Part shown: piece after piece, positions 33,479 through 41,877 of the stretch
How the letters are laid out: each line of letters starts with the position of its first letter
Position numbering within the stretch: the first letter of the stretch is position 1
Origin: Streptomyces sp. NRRL B-1347
GTDB lineage: Bacteria; Actinomycetota; Actinomycetes; Streptomycetales; Streptomycetaceae
Length of the DNA: 64,000 nucleotides
Direction of reading: 5' to 3'
NCBI RefSeq assembly: GCF_000720325.1
Contig: NZ_JOJM01000007.1
Location: forward strand, 1 to 64,000
The notes under the pieces: model-generated
Database searches by the model: none
Told to the model about the DNA's origin: nothing
The model's input: only the letters and a program-made list of their open reading frames with translations
Translations under genes and position numbers: made by a program

Positions 33479-34860
33479 GAGGTGCGTCCGGTCGGGCCCG
33501 GGAGATCCGGGGAGTCCAGAGGATCCGGGAGACCCGGGAGATCCGGGGAATCGGCTGCGCGGGGCACCGTCGCCGTGAGCGTCGTGCCCTCGCCCGGCGC
33601 GCCGCGCACGCTCAGTTCGCCGCCGAGCGGCCGGAGCCGTTCGCGCAGGCCGCGCAGGCCGAGGCCGGGGACGGACCGGGCGGCGGGGACGGACCGGGCG
33701 GCGGCGGGGTCGGGCAGTCCGCGGCCGTCGTCCGTCACGGTCAGGCGCGCGCCTACCGGTCCGTACTCCACGTGGAGGTGGACGTGTGCCGCGTCCGCGT
33801 GGCGGCGGGCGTTCGTCAGGCCCTCCTGCGCGGCGCGGTACAGCGCGGTCAACTGCCTCTCCGCGTATCCCGTTTCCTCACCCGCGACGTCGAGGGTGAC
33901 GTGCGGGCCGCCGCCGTCGGCGCCGTGCCGGACCAGCTCGGTGAGCGCGCCCGCCAAGGAGAACGGCTCCGGCTCGGCCCGCAGCGCCCGCACCGAGAGG
34001 CGAGCCTCCTCCAGGGCGCGCCGCGCCGACCAGCGGGCGGCCGCCAGGGCCCGGTCGGACTCCGCGCGGTCGAGGTCGCGGAACGCCTCCGCCTTCTCCA
34101 CCTGCACGGCGATGGCCGTGAGGTGGTGGCCGATGCTGTCGTGGATCTCGCGGGCGAGCCGGTTGCGCTCCTCGGCCGTGGACAGTTCGGCGACCCGGGC
34201 GGCGTACGCGCGCAACCGGTGGTGGGAAGCGGAGAGTTCACGCACCGTCGACTCCAGGCGCCACCGGGCGTCCTGCTCCCCCGTCGCGACGGCCGCCATG
34301 GACACCGTGAGCGTCAGGACGAGGGCGAACATCAGCAGGTCGGAGATCGCCTCGGCGTCCGCGTACCAGCCGTCGGCGGTCAGCACGTACCGGCCGAGCA
34401 GCGCCCCCGCGCAGCCCGCGCCGAGCACGAGGCTCGCGCGCCGCCCGAAGGCGAAGTACGCCGTGAACGGCACAAGCACGAACAGCGCCCGGGACAGGCC
34501 CGCGCTGTCGCAGGAGGTCACCGCGGCGAAGAGGCCCACGCGCGCGACGAGCACGCTCACCGCCAGGGCGCGCGAGGTGCCCGACCGCCGATGGCACCGC
34601 CGCTCGGCCGCGTCCAGGGCGAACAGCGCGCCCAGTGCGCCGACGAATCCGGCGGTGCGCGCGGGCGGTTGCGGCTCGTCCCCGACGAGGTCGTAGTACA
34701 CGCCCGCGAAGAGCACGGCCGCGTAGAGCAGGGAGGACACCCAAGGCGGGGCGTGTGCCGGTCGTGCCGGTTGCGCCGGTTGCGCCGGTTGCGCCGGTTG
34801 CGCCGGTTGCGCCGGTTGCGCCAGGGACGGCACCCCGGAGTGCCCCCACGTGGTCGTCAT
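33475..34860 (-). CDS. DesK-type sensor histidine kinase with AQP-repeat N-terminus
   Basis: 461 residues. The N-terminus holds a repeated Ala-Gln-Pro tract (residues about 13-34) before membrane helices at about 40-190 (SLLYAAVLFAGVYYDLVG, LFVLVPFTAYFAFG, LLMFALVLTLTVSMAAVAT). HisKA_3 is EERNRLAREIHDSIGHHLTA with the phospho-His, and HATPase motifs are QEGLTNARRHADAAHVHLHV and GLGLRGLRERLRPLGGEL. The C-terminus ends in a second repeated segment DSPDLPGLPDPLDSPDLPG. It pairs with the response regulator at 33478 by ATGA overlap. Signal unknown. ATG 34860 lies at a typical distance from the divergent secreted esterase gene. Confidence 0.94.
   Translation of the reverse strand: MTTTWGHSGVPSLAQPAQPAQPAQPAQPAQPARPAHAPPWVSSLLYAAVLFAGVYYDLVGDEPQPPARTAGFVGALGALFALDAAERRCHRRSGTSRALAVSVLVARVGLFAAVTSCDSAGLSRALFVLVPFTAYFAFGRRASLVLGAGCAGALLGRYVLTADGWYADAEAISDLLMFALVLTLTVSMAAVATGEQDARWRLESTVRELSASHHRLRAYAARVAELSTAEERNRLAREIHDSIGHHLTAIAVQVEKAEAFRDLDRAESDRALAAARWSARRALEEARLSVRALRAEPEPFSLAGALTELVRHGADGGGPHVTLDVAGEETGYAERQLTALYRAAQEGLTNARRHADAAHVHLHVEYGPVGARLTVTDDGRGLPDPAAARSVPAARSVPGLGLRGLRERLRPLGGELSVRGAPGEGTTLTATVPRAADSPDLPGLPDPLDSPDLPGPTGRTS
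34769..34822. repeat. 9-bp tandem repeat in kinase N-terminus
   Basis: Six perfect copies of GGTTGCGCC. On the minus (coding) strand each encodes Ala-Gln-Pro. The unit is a multiple of three, so copy-number change keeps the reading frame. Confidence 0.95.
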
Positions 34861-35108
34861 CGACTCCCCCCTGCCCCCGAACAGCCTGTGGGTGACGGTA
34901 CTTGCGGCGTGCGGCCGCCCACGACCCTTCGGAGGCTCCGAGCGCGGCTCTGGCCGTTCGGCACGTGCCCAACGGCCGGGCGTCGGCCACAGAGTGCCCG
35001 GAGCTCCGGCCGTCCGGCACTGCCGGCCGCCCCCGGCCGCTCCCTACGGTCGCCCTGCCCCGCCGCCGTCCGCGGCCGGGCCCACCACGAGCACAGGGAG
35101 CCTCGCGC
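34861..35108. other. Divergent intergenic region
   Basis: Carries promoters of the kinase (leftward) and secreted esterase (rightward). It contains a cluster of GGCCG/CGGCC words near 34950-35040 and the pair GAGCTCCGG, but I find no clear operator. Confidence 0.4.
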
Positions 35109-36461
35109 ATGATCCGTCACCTGGCCGCCACCACCGCGGCGTTGCTCCTCGCGACGCTCGCCCCCGCCGCCACGGCCGCGCCACCGGCCGGCGCCTGCCC
35201 CGGCGAGCGGCTGCGCGTCCCCGGCGCCGCGAAGACCGTCGCGGCCTGCCTCGACGACCTCACCACGGCCGGTACGGTCGCCTCCGGCCACACCGACCCG
35301 GCGGACTGGGCGGGCCTGGTGGCGCCCAGCACCCGCAGCCCTTCGGGCGTGCCCGGCGTCCAGCTCGACGGCTACTTCCCGGACTCGTCGCGCACGAACG
35401 GCACGCACGGCTGGAACCACGACAGCCAGTTCGTGATCCGGCTGCCCGCGGGCTGGAACGGCGGTCTCGTCGTGGCCGGGCCGCCCGGCGTCCGCGAGCA
35501 GTACGCCAACGACCGCACCATCGGTGACCACGTTCTGGCGCGGGGCTACGCCTTCGCGGCCACCGACAAGGGCAACACGGGCCCCACCCTGTACCGCGAC
35601 GGCAAGCGCCCCGGAGACGCCATCGCCGAGTGGCATCTGCGGCTGACCCAGCTGACCGTGGCGGCCCAGCGGGTCGCGGGACGGCACTACGGCCGCGCGC
35701 CCCTGCGCACGTACGCGGCGGGCACGTCCATGGGCGGCTACCTGGTGCGCTGGCAGCTGGAGAACGTCCCGTGGCTGTACGACGGCGGGCTCGACTGGGA
35801 GGGCGTCCTGCTGACCCGCGACGCGCCCAACCTCCTCACGACGCTGCCGCCCGCGCTGCGCGCCTACCCGCGGCTCCGGGCGGGCGAGCCGGGCGCGCGC
35901 GAGGCGATGGCGGCCGCGGGGTACCCGCCCGAGTCCGAGCCCCTGTGGGACACGCACTACACGACGCAGTGGGACACCCTCCAGCGGCTGATCCGCGAGG
36001 AGGTCGACCCCGGCTACGACGGTGCCACCCAGGCCGGGACGCCGTTCTGCCGCGAAGGCACCGGCCGGGGCTGCGACACGGACTACGACTACGCGGCGCG
36101 CCCGCGCGCGGTGCACGACGCCGTGGGCAGGCTCGCCCTGACCGGCCGCATCGCACGCCCGCTCCTGACCGTGCACGGCACGCTGGACGCCCTGATCCCC
36201 ATCGGCCCCGGCTCCGACACCTACGCGCGACTCGTCGACAAGGCCCGGCGCGGCACGCTCCACCGCTACTACCGGATCACCGGCGGCACCCACACGGACG
36301 GCCTGTACGGCGCGCACCCCGGCCTCGTCCGCCCCCTGCTGCCGTGCGCGCGCGACGCCTTCGACGCGCTGACGGCCTGGGTGGAGGACGGCACGGCGCC
36401 CCCGCGCGGCCGTACGGTGCCGCGCCCCGACGGCGATCCGGTGCACACGTGCGCGCTCTGA
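35109..36461 (+). CDS. Secreted alpha/beta hydrolase, tannase/feruloyl esterase-like
   Basis: 450 residues. The signal peptide is HLAATTAALLLATLAPAATA (about residues 4-25). The mature enzyme has nucleophile elbow AAGTSMGGYLVRWQ (Ser207), Asp360 in VHGTLDALIPIG and His395 in TGGTHTDGLYG, a complete catalytic triad. Cysteines in PFCREGTGRGCDTDYDY suggest a disulfide. It resembles the Streptomyces tannase/feruloyl-esterase and PHB-oligomer-hydrolase-like proteins, so its substrate is probably a plant ester or polyester fragment outside the cell. ATG 35109 follows ACAGGGAGCC. No partner gene is adjacent on the same strand except the MBL hydrolase 124 bases later. Confidence 0.85.
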   Translation: MIRHLAATTAALLLATLAPAATAAPPAGACPGERLRVPGAAKTVAACLDDLTTAGTVASGHTDPADWAGLVAPSTRSPSGVPGVQLDGYFPDSSRTNGTHGWNHDSQFVIRLPAGWNGGLVVAGPPGVREQYANDRTIGDHVLARGYAFAATDKGNTGPTLYRDGKRPGDAIAEWHLRLTQLTVAAQRVAGRHYGRAPLRTYAAGTSMGGYLVRWQLENVPWLYDGGLDWEGVLLTRDAPNLLTTLPPALRAYPRLRAGEPGAREAMAAAGYPPESEPLWDTHYTTQWDTLQRLIREEVDPGYDGATQAGTPFCREGTGRGCDTDYDYAARPRAVHDAVGRLALTGRIARPLLTVHGTLDALIPIGPGSDTYARLVDKARRGTLHRYYRITGGTHTDGLYGAHPGLVRPLLPCARDAFDALTAWVEDGTAPPRGRTVPRPDGDPVHTCAL

Positions 36462-36585
36462 GCCCCGCCCGCCCCACGCGCCCCCGACACCCGCTCCGAC
36501 CAGCGCGCTTCGCCGGGAGCAGAACCCGTACGCCCCCGGCGAAGCGGGCTCGCCCCGCAGGGCGGGCCGTCCCTACGGTCACCGC

Positions 36586-37311
36586 ATGAACCAGATCGAG
36601 ATCATCGGGCTCGAGCCCCGGCTCCACCTCTTCCGCTTCCCCGTCGGCCAGGCCTATCTGTGGCGCGACGACGACGAGCTGACCCTCGTGGACGCGGGTG
36701 CCCCCGGCGCGGGACCGGCCATCGCGGAGGCGATCGAGGGGCTGGGGCTCCGCGCCCGCGACGTACGGCGCGTCGTGACGACGCACTTCCACAGCGACCA
36801 CGTGGGCGGCGCGGGCGAGTTCGCGGCCCTCACCGGGGCCACGGTGTTCGCGCACCACCTGGACGCGCCCATGGTGCGCGGGGAGGTCCCGGGCCCGGCG
36901 CCGGTCCTGGAGGACTGGGAGGTGCCGATCTTCACGGAGACGTCGAAGAACGTGCCGAAGCCGACCGAGCAGCGGGTGTACGCCGCCGAGCTGCGGGAGG
37001 TAACGGACGGCGACGTCCTGCCCTTCGGCGGCGGCGCGCACGTGGTCGGCGCGCCCGGGCACACCCGGGGCAGCATCGCCCTGCACCTGCCCGAGCACGG
37101 CGTCCTGTTCACGGGCGACGCCATCGCGAACACCCCCGAGACGGGCGTGCTCCTCGGGGTCTTCAACCAGGACGGGGAGCAGGCCGTCGCCTCCTTCCAC
37201 CGGCTCGCCGCGCTCGAATCGGACATGGCGTGTTTCGGTCATGGCGATCCGGTGCTCACGGACGCGTCGACGGTGCTGCGCACGGCGGCGGCACGCTATG
37301 CGACGGCCTGA
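36586..37311 (+). CDS. Metallo-beta-lactamase-fold hydrolase
   Basis: 241 residues. The zinc motif THFHSDHVGG supplies His67, His69, Asp71 and His72; later ligands are in GAPGHTRGSIALHL and the Asp of VLFTGDAIANTPE, with GHGDPVLTDAS toward the end. This is the general MBL-fold hydrolase pattern seen in glyoxalase II-like and lactonase-like enzymes; substrate unknown. No signal peptide, so cytoplasmic. ATG 36586 is used; the segment FRFPVGQAYLWRDDDELTLV at its N-terminus is the usual MBL first beta strands. It stands between the secreted esterase and the convergent lipoprotein gene. Confidence 0.92.
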   Translation: MNQIEIIGLEPRLHLFRFPVGQAYLWRDDDELTLVDAGAPGAGPAIAEAIEGLGLRARDVRRVVTTHFHSDHVGGAGEFAALTGATVFAHHLDAPMVRGEVPGPAPVLEDWEVPIFTETSKNVPKPTEQRVYAAELREVTDGDVLPFGGGAHVVGAPGHTRGSIALHLPEHGVLFTGDAIANTPETGVLLGVFNQDGEQAVASFHRLAALESDMACFGHGDPVLTDASTVLRTAAARYATA

Positions 37312-37370
37312 CATCGGCTGGGGGCGGCGGAGCTGACTCCGCCGCCCCGGCGAGCGGGCGCGGAAGCCGC

Positions 37371-38327
37371 TCAGCGGCCGATGACCGCCTCCGCGCGCTT
37401 CAGGGCAGCGCCCTGGACGCGGATGAGCTCGGCGAGCACCGCGCGGTCCTCGCCCGGGAGGGAATGGACGAGCGCCCGCCGTCCCGCCAAAGCGGCCTGG
37501 GGCAGCCGCACTTCGAGCGCGCATTCGCCGTCCGCGACCGCAATGGCGCGTTCCCGCCGCCGGAAGGCGTCGTGCATCTTCATCGGTGAATTCCGCCCGC
37601 CGGATTTCCCGTACGCGTCCGCCAGCTCTTTCTGTGCCTTTTCGGGGGTCGGAAAGGGATATCCGCGTTCCGACATGCACGTGCGCCAGCGGGCGAGTGC
37701 GGAGACGTAACCGGGCTGCCGGGGCACCCGGGAGTCCAGACGCCCGTTGAGCGCCTCTGGTACGTAGTACATGCGCGCCCAGGCGACGACGCCACCGGCG
37801 AGGCGGCGGCGCGCCTCGGCGTCACAGCCCCGCGCGCTCACGCGCACCGTGCCCAGGCCCGTCTCCACCTCCTGCTTCGCGCCGGGCGGCCCGGAGAAGG
37901 CCAGGTCGAAGCGGCGGCGCCGGTCCGCGTCCAGCTCGGTGTAGTACGGCGCCGGTGGCTGCCCGGTGTCCGGCGGCCCGGTCGCGATGCCGTAGCCGTA
38001 CCGCTCGCGGCGGTCCAGGTCGACCAGGGCCCGCGCGTCGTCGAACGCCTCGGGCAGCGCCGCCCGCCTGGCGGGGTAGGTGAAGCCGGCGCGCTCCATG
38101 CACCGGTGGACCAGCGTGTTCACGGCCGTGTCCAGGGTCTGCTGGGTCCGGGGCCAGGTGCCGGAGCGGGTGACCATGTCGACGGCCGCGGCGGGCAGAC
38201 GTGCGGTGGACGGCGTCCGCTCCGGCCGGGTCGTGGCCGGCCCGGCGGGCTCGGATGCCGAGCAGCCCGCAAGGCCGGCCAGCGCGGCCACCAGGAGAGA
38301 CACAGCTCGCGGTGGCCGGTGCGTCAC
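37371..38327 (-). CDS. Lipoprotein of unknown function, coupled to I36-like gene
   Basis: 318 residues. The N-terminus VTHRPPRAVSLLVAALAGLAGC ends in a lipobox (LAGC, Cys22), so it is a membrane-anchored extracytoplasmic protein. The mature part is helical and charged, with LVHRCMERAGFTYPARRA, WRTCMSERGYPFPTPEKAQK and CALEVRLPQAALAG. The paired Cys residues (CMERAGF and CMSERGY) look like duplicated units, each with Cys-Met-x-x-x-Gly-(F/Y). I do not recognise an enzyme. GTG 38327 overlaps the TGA of the upstream I36-like gene (38324-38326), so both are co-translated. The MBL gene converges, its stop lying 59 bases from this one's. Confidence 0.82.
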   Translation of the reverse strand: MTHRPPRAVSLLVAALAGLAGCSASEPAGPATTRPERTPSTARLPAAAVDMVTRSGTWPRTQQTLDTAVNTLVHRCMERAGFTYPARRAALPEAFDDARALVDLDRRERYGYGIATGPPDTGQPPAPYYTELDADRRRRFDLAFSGPPGAKQEVETGLGTVRVSARGCDAEARRRLAGGVVAWARMYYVPEALNGRLDSRVPRQPGYVSALARWRTCMSERGYPFPTPEKAQKELADAYGKSGGRNSPMKMHDAFRRRERAIAVADGECALEVRLPQAALAGRRALVHSLPGEDRAVLAELIRVQGAALKRAEAVIGR

Positions 38328-38767
38328 CTCGGACTGCACCAGTGGTTGGAGCTGATGGCGTCGTTGAACGCCGGGTCGTTGTAGCCGACCGGCGGCGCCG
38401 CCGCGAAGTTCGGCACCTCGTCGTTGCGGCTCAGGCTGTGGTACCGGCCGGTGTAGTTGAAGCCCGTCCAGAAGTAGACGGTGCACTCACGGCCGCGGTT
38501 GGCGATGGAGCTGACGCAGTCGTTCCAGGTGCCGCTCGCGCACTGGCCCTGCGGGAAGTCGCGGAAGTCCCCGTTGTTCCCCGCGACCCGGCCCCTGTTG
38601 CCGCCGTAGTTGATGTGCACCCAGAAACACGTGTCACCGGCCGCACAGGTGATCGCCGCGGCTTCGCTCCCGCCTCCCGAGGAGTCGCCCGCCGAGGCCG
38701 GCGCCGTCGCGAGACCGCCGAGCAGCAGCGCCGAGGAGGCGGCGGCCACACCGATTTTCTTGCGCAT
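38324..38767 (-). CDS. Secreted peptidase inhibitor family I36-like protein
   Basis: 147 residues. Signal peptide: KKIGVAAASSALLLGGLAT, cleavage near APASAG (about residue 26). After a Gly/Ser linker the mature domain has CAAGDTCFWVHINYGGNRGR, FRDFPQGQC, CVSSIANRGRECTVYF and a final HWC, six or more Cys placed as in the I36 (SMI) family of Streptomyces metalloproteinase inhibitors with a crystallin-like fold. It is likely an extracellular protease inhibitor or a cell-envelope structural protein. ATG 38767 follows GGGGGAAAC. The stop overlaps the start of the lipoprotein gene, so the two products are made together. Confidence 0.85.
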   Translation of the reverse strand: MRKKIGVAAASSALLLGGLATAPASAGDSSGGGSEAAAITCAAGDTCFWVHINYGGNRGRVAGNNGDFRDFPQGQCASGTWNDCVSSIANRGRECTVYFWTGFNYTGRYHSLSRNDEVPNFAAAPPVGYNDPAFNDAISSNHWCSPR

Positions 38768-38980
38768 GTTTCCCCCTTCAACCGTGGTGGTGGTACGGCA
38801 CTTTCCCGGTGCCGTACCGCGCGTCGGACTTCGTGCCGAAAAGAGCCTCCTGTATTCGCCCGACCGACTGGTAGAAGTGTGCGCCAGGACGCAAAGACCG
38901 CGGTACGAGGCGGTCTCGCCGCACGTGCCGCCGGAAGAATCACGCGGAGCATCACTCGGACGAGAAGTGCGGGAAACGGA
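38768..38980. other. Divergent intergenic region
   Basis: Separates the I36-like/lipoprotein operon (leftward) from the ArsR-type regulator (rightward). It is moderately AT-rich around 38830-38880 (AAAAGAGCCTCCTGTATTCG). Likely promoters for both, no clear dyad. Confidence 0.4.
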
Positions 38981-39976
38981 ATGCTCAGGATTCATTTCAC
39001 TTCTGACGATCTGGCACGCACCCGTTTCGCCCAGGAACCGGATCCGATGTGGGAGTTGAACATCAGCCTCCACCGGCTCCAGCGCCGGGACGCCTCCGTG
39101 CTCTTCGGCCCCTGGCGCAGAGAGGTGGCGCCGTCGCTGCCCGCCGCCACGCGGCTGCTCGCCGCCCTGTCCCCGGCCCGGGGCTACACCTGCGACTTCC
39201 TCACTCCCCGGACCGGCCAGGGCCTGGCCGCCCAGACGGAGGCGCTGCGGGCGACCCCGCGACGGCGACTGCGCGTGGAGCTGGAGACCTTCGAGCGGCT
39301 GCACCCGGACACCCGGCTGCCCGCGTGGTCGGCGGAGCTGGCCACGGGCTCGGCGCAGCTGCTCGGCCGGCTCGCCGCCACCGCGCACGCGTACTTCGAC
39401 GCCGGTCTGCGGCCGTACTGGCACACCGTCCACGACGTGGTGCGCCACGACGTGATGCTGCGCGCGAGACAGCTGGCCCACGGCGGCTGGGCGACCGTCC
39501 TCGGCACCCTGCACGCCTCCGCGCGCTGGGAGTACCCGGTGCTCAGCCTGGACTTCCCGGTCGAGCAGGACCTGCATCTGGCGGGCCGCGGGCTGCTGCT
39601 CCAGCCGTCCTTCTTCTGCCGCTACGGGCCCACCGTCCTCTTCGACCCCAGCCTCGAACCCGTCCTCGTCTACCCCATCGAGCACCGCCCGGGCTGGGAG
39701 CGGCCGCGCCCCGGCTCCACGGCCCCGCGGTCGCTGACCGCGCTCCTCGGCCGGGGCCGGGCGCTCCTCCTCGAAGCCGCGGCCGACGGCACGTTCACCA
39801 CCACGGAACTGGCCCGGCACACCGGTCTCACCCCGTCCAACGCCAGCCGGCACCTCACGGCGCTGCGCGAGGCCGCCCTCGTCTCCAGCCGTCGGCACCG
39901 CAACACGACGCTGCACACAGTCACGGCTCTGGGGGCGGCACTCCTCGACGGCTGCCGGCCGACGCTGCCCGCCTGA
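38981..39976 (+). CDS. ArsR-type winged-helix regulator with N-terminal DUF5937-like domain
   Basis: 331 residues. The N-terminal 250 residues begin MLRIHFTSDDLARTRFAQEP with MWELNISLHRLQ, the pattern of the DUF5937-type domain that precedes ArsR helices in many Streptomyces regulators. The C-terminal winged helix (about residues 258-330) is LLEAAADGTFTTTELARHTG with SNASRHLTALREAALVSSRR. This order suggests a ligand-sensing N-terminus and a DNA-binding C-terminus. Lack of Cys clusters argues against metal sensing. ATG 38981 follows GGGAAACGGA. The divergent I36-like/lipoprotein operon is a candidate target. Confidence 0.87.
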   Translation: MLRIHFTSDDLARTRFAQEPDPMWELNISLHRLQRRDASVLFGPWRREVAPSLPAATRLLAALSPARGYTCDFLTPRTGQGLAAQTEALRATPRRRLRVELETFERLHPDTRLPAWSAELATGSAQLLGRLAATAHAYFDAGLRPYWHTVHDVVRHDVMLRARQLAHGGWATVLGTLHASARWEYPVLSLDFPVEQDLHLAGRGLLLQPSFFCRYGPTVLFDPSLEPVLVYPIEHRPGWERPRPGSTAPRSLTALLGRGRALLLEAAADGTFTTTELARHTGLTPSNASRHLTALREAALVSSRRHRNTTLHTVTALGAALLDGCRPTLPA

Positions 39977-40019
39977 CCGGGCCGCGGCCACGCACCGTCC
40001 GCGCGGGCTCAGCGCGGGC

Positions 40020-41063
40020 TCAGTCGCCCACCGGCACCCCGGCCTCCAGATACAGCGGAACGCCCCGCTCGCGGGCGCGCAGGGCCCAGCGCAGGCGCTC
40101 GTAGCGCACCGGCGGAAGGAGCCGGGCGGCCTCCTCCTCGGTGACGAAGCGCCAGTCGCGCAGCTCGGACCCCGGCAGCAGCAGCCGCTCGACGTCGGCG
40201 CCGTCGAGGACGCCGCCGTCGAAGAGGAACCGCATCCCGCCGTAGCCGGGCGGCAGCGGCGGCTCCCAGTCGGCGACGAGGAGCCGGGGATTCCCGGTGA
40301 GCCGGATGCCGGTCTCCTCCGCGACCTCGCGCACCCCGGCGCGGGCGGGCGCCTCGCCGCGCTCCACGACCCCGCCGGGGAACTCCCAGCCCGCCTTGTA
40401 CGTGGGGTCGACGAGCAGCACCCGGCCCCGTTCGTCGAAGAGCAGCACGCCCGCGGCCAGGGTCTCGGCGGTGGGCCGGGGGGTCTGCACGATCTCGCAG
40501 ACGGGGGCGGCTCCGGTGCGCACGGCGTCGGCGATGTGCTCGGCCGTCTCGTACGGCGTCAGGGCGCTGGTGTCGACGCGGTGCGCGTCCGCCCCCAGCC
40601 AGGCGGCGAGCGCGGCGCGGAAGGACTCGATGTGGTCGAACGACCATTGGCGAATGCGCAGTTCGCCATCGGGCAGGTCCGGGGGGATTTCGCGATCGGC
40701 TATGCGTTCGCGCAGGATCGTTTCGTCCGGGGCGAGCAGCACATGGCGTATCGGTATCCGCCGCGAGGCGAGGCCGCCGAATATCTCGTCCCGGTACTCC
40801 TGGCGCAGGAGTGTCATCGGCACCACGAGGACCCCGCCGAGCTCGGCGAGCAGCCCGGCCGCCGTGTCCACCACGAGGCGCCGCCAGATCGGCAGGTCCT
40901 GGAAGTCGCTCACCTCGGCGAGTCGCTTGGCGGGCAGCAGCTGCGGCAGGGCGCCGCCGATGACCTCGGGGTCGAAGAGCGCGCTGTTCGGGATCAGCTC
41001 GATCAGCTCCCGCGCGGTGGATGTCTTTCCCGCCCCGAACGCCCCATTGATCCAGACGATCAC
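40020..41063 (-). CDS. P-loop kinase fused to Nudix hydrolase
   Basis: 347 residues in two modules. Residues about 1-175 form a P-loop kinase-like domain: Walker A IVWINGAFGAGKTSTAREL, LVVPMTLLRQEYRDEI strand and HVLLAPDETILRERIADRE with the LID-type arginines. Residues about 200-345 form a Nudix domain with box GGVVERGEAPARAGVREVAEETGI-like spacing (GX5EX7REVAEE), preceded by EIVQTPRPTAETLAAGVLLF and followed by ADWEPPLPPGYGGMRFLFDG. A protein able to phosphorylate a small molecule and hydrolyse a nucleoside-diphosphate derivative would fit a nucleotide-sanitising or tRNA/antibiotic-modification role, but no partner gene indicates which. ATG 41063 begins the Walker A strand. Confidence 0.9.
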   Translation of the reverse strand: MIVWINGAFGAGKTSTARELIELIPNSALFDPEVIGGALPQLLPAKRLAEVSDFQDLPIWRRLVVDTAAGLLAELGGVLVVPMTLLRQEYRDEIFGGLASRRIPIRHVLLAPDETILRERIADREIPPDLPDGELRIRQWSFDHIESFRAALAAWLGADAHRVDTSALTPYETAEHIADAVRTGAAPVCEIVQTPRPTAETLAAGVLLFDERGRVLLVDPTYKAGWEFPGGVVERGEAPARAGVREVAEETGIRLTGNPRLLVADWEPPLPPGYGGMRFLFDGGVLDGADVERLLLPGSELRDWRFVTEEEAARLLPPVRYERLRWALRARERGVPLYLEAGVPVGD

Positions 41064-41367
41064 GTTTCCCCCTCTTCTGTTGGCCCCCAGTGGCTTGCCC
41101 GCAACACAGTGCCACGGAAACCAGCACCTGTTGAGGACCGCCGACGCCAGACCAAAAGCCGCCAGATCATGTCAAGTCTCTCGCGACAACTTCGCCCCAT
41201 CGAGTGACACCGCCACCCCACGAATCGTTCCCGCACTGCGGCGCAGGCTCCCGCCCGCTAGCGTGATCCGCCAGGCACCCCGGCCCCTGGTGACCTCCTC
41301 ATTCCGGTTGCTTCACGGCATCCGCCCCGGCCTCGCAGAGCGACCGGGGCCCGCCCTGGGGGGATTA
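41064..41367. other. Divergent intergenic region
   Basis: Roughly 300 bases between the kinase/Nudix gene (leftward) and the STAS gene (rightward). The sequence CCCGCTAGCGTGATCC near 41256-41270 has a -10-like core (TAGCGT) for the rightward gene; a CAAGTC-rich stretch near 41175 is unassigned. I see no gene. Confidence 0.45.
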
Positions 41368-41757
41368 GTGCATCAGGACGAACTGCGCGAATTCGCGTGC
41401 GAGATTCCGGACTTACCACCTCGGGTGTACGAGTCCGACGGCAGTGTCGTGGTGGAACTGCGCGGCGAGGTCGACCTCGTGGGCTTCCAGCAGGCGACAC
41501 CCGTACTCGACCCGGTGACCGCGGGCTCCGCCGAGACCGTCGTCATCGATCTGACCCACGCCACGTTCCTCGACTGCTCCGGCCTCGCCCTGCTCATGCG
41601 GGCGCGGCGCCGCCTCACGTCGAGGGGCGCCGAACTCCGGGTGGTGTGCCGCGATCCGATGGCGCTGCGCGTCATGGGCATCACCGGCCTGCGCGTGGTC
41701 CTCGCGCCGGTGCCGTCGGTGCGGGAGGCGCTTGGGCAGCCGGGGCCCGACACCTAG
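41368..41757 (+). CDS. STAS-domain protein (anti-sigma factor antagonist)
   Basis: 129 residues. The STAS fold is clear: VVVELRGEVDLVGFQQATPV, VVIDLTHATFLDCSGLALLM with the conserved Asp-Cys-Ser where the phosphoserine of SpoIIAA/RsbV sits, and LRVVCRDPMALRVMGITGL. These proteins bind an anti-sigma factor of the RsbW type and free the sigma factor; phosphorylation at the Ser switches this off. An RsbW-like ATPase lies 30 kb away in this window, with no evidence of pairing. GTG 41368 is chosen because GGGGGGA lies five bases upstream. A short hairpin follows the stop. Confidence 0.9.
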   Translation: MHQDELREFACEIPDLPPRVYESDGSVVVELRGEVDLVGFQQATPVLDPVTAGSAETVVIDLTHATFLDCSGLALLMRARRRLTSRGAELRVVCRDPMALRVMGITGLRVVLAPVPSVREALGQPGPDT

Positions 41758-41771
41758 GGCCGGTCCTGGCG

Positions 41772-41792
41772 GGGGCGGCTCGAAGCCGCCCC
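41772..41792. terminator. Bidirectional hairpin terminator
   Basis: GGGGCGGCT (41772-41780) pairs with AGCCGCCCC (41784-41792) around CGA. It lies between the STAS stop at 41757 and the bL37 stop at 41800 and can stop both transcripts. Confidence 0.85.
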
Positions 41793-41799
41793 GGCCGGG

Positions 41800-41877
41800 T
41801 CAGGACTGGGGACGCTTGCCGTGGTTGGCCGCGTGCTTGCGGCGGGCCTTCTTCTTGCGGCGTCGCTTCGAGGACAT
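41800..41877 (-). CDS. Large-subunit ribosomal protein bL37
   Basis: Only 25 codons: MSSKRRRKKKARRKHAANHG ending KRPQS. The Lys/Arg core and the terminal AANHGKRP match the actinobacterial ribosomal protein bL37, a tiny extension-like protein found in mycobacterial 50S structures. The ribosome-binding site CTGAGGAGCACGC stands directly before ATG 41877. The gene is independent: the STAS gene converges on one side and the MerR gene follows on the same strand's far side. This size explains why automated calls often miss it. Confidence 0.88.
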   Translation of the reverse strand: MSSKRRRKKKARRKHAANHGKRPQS

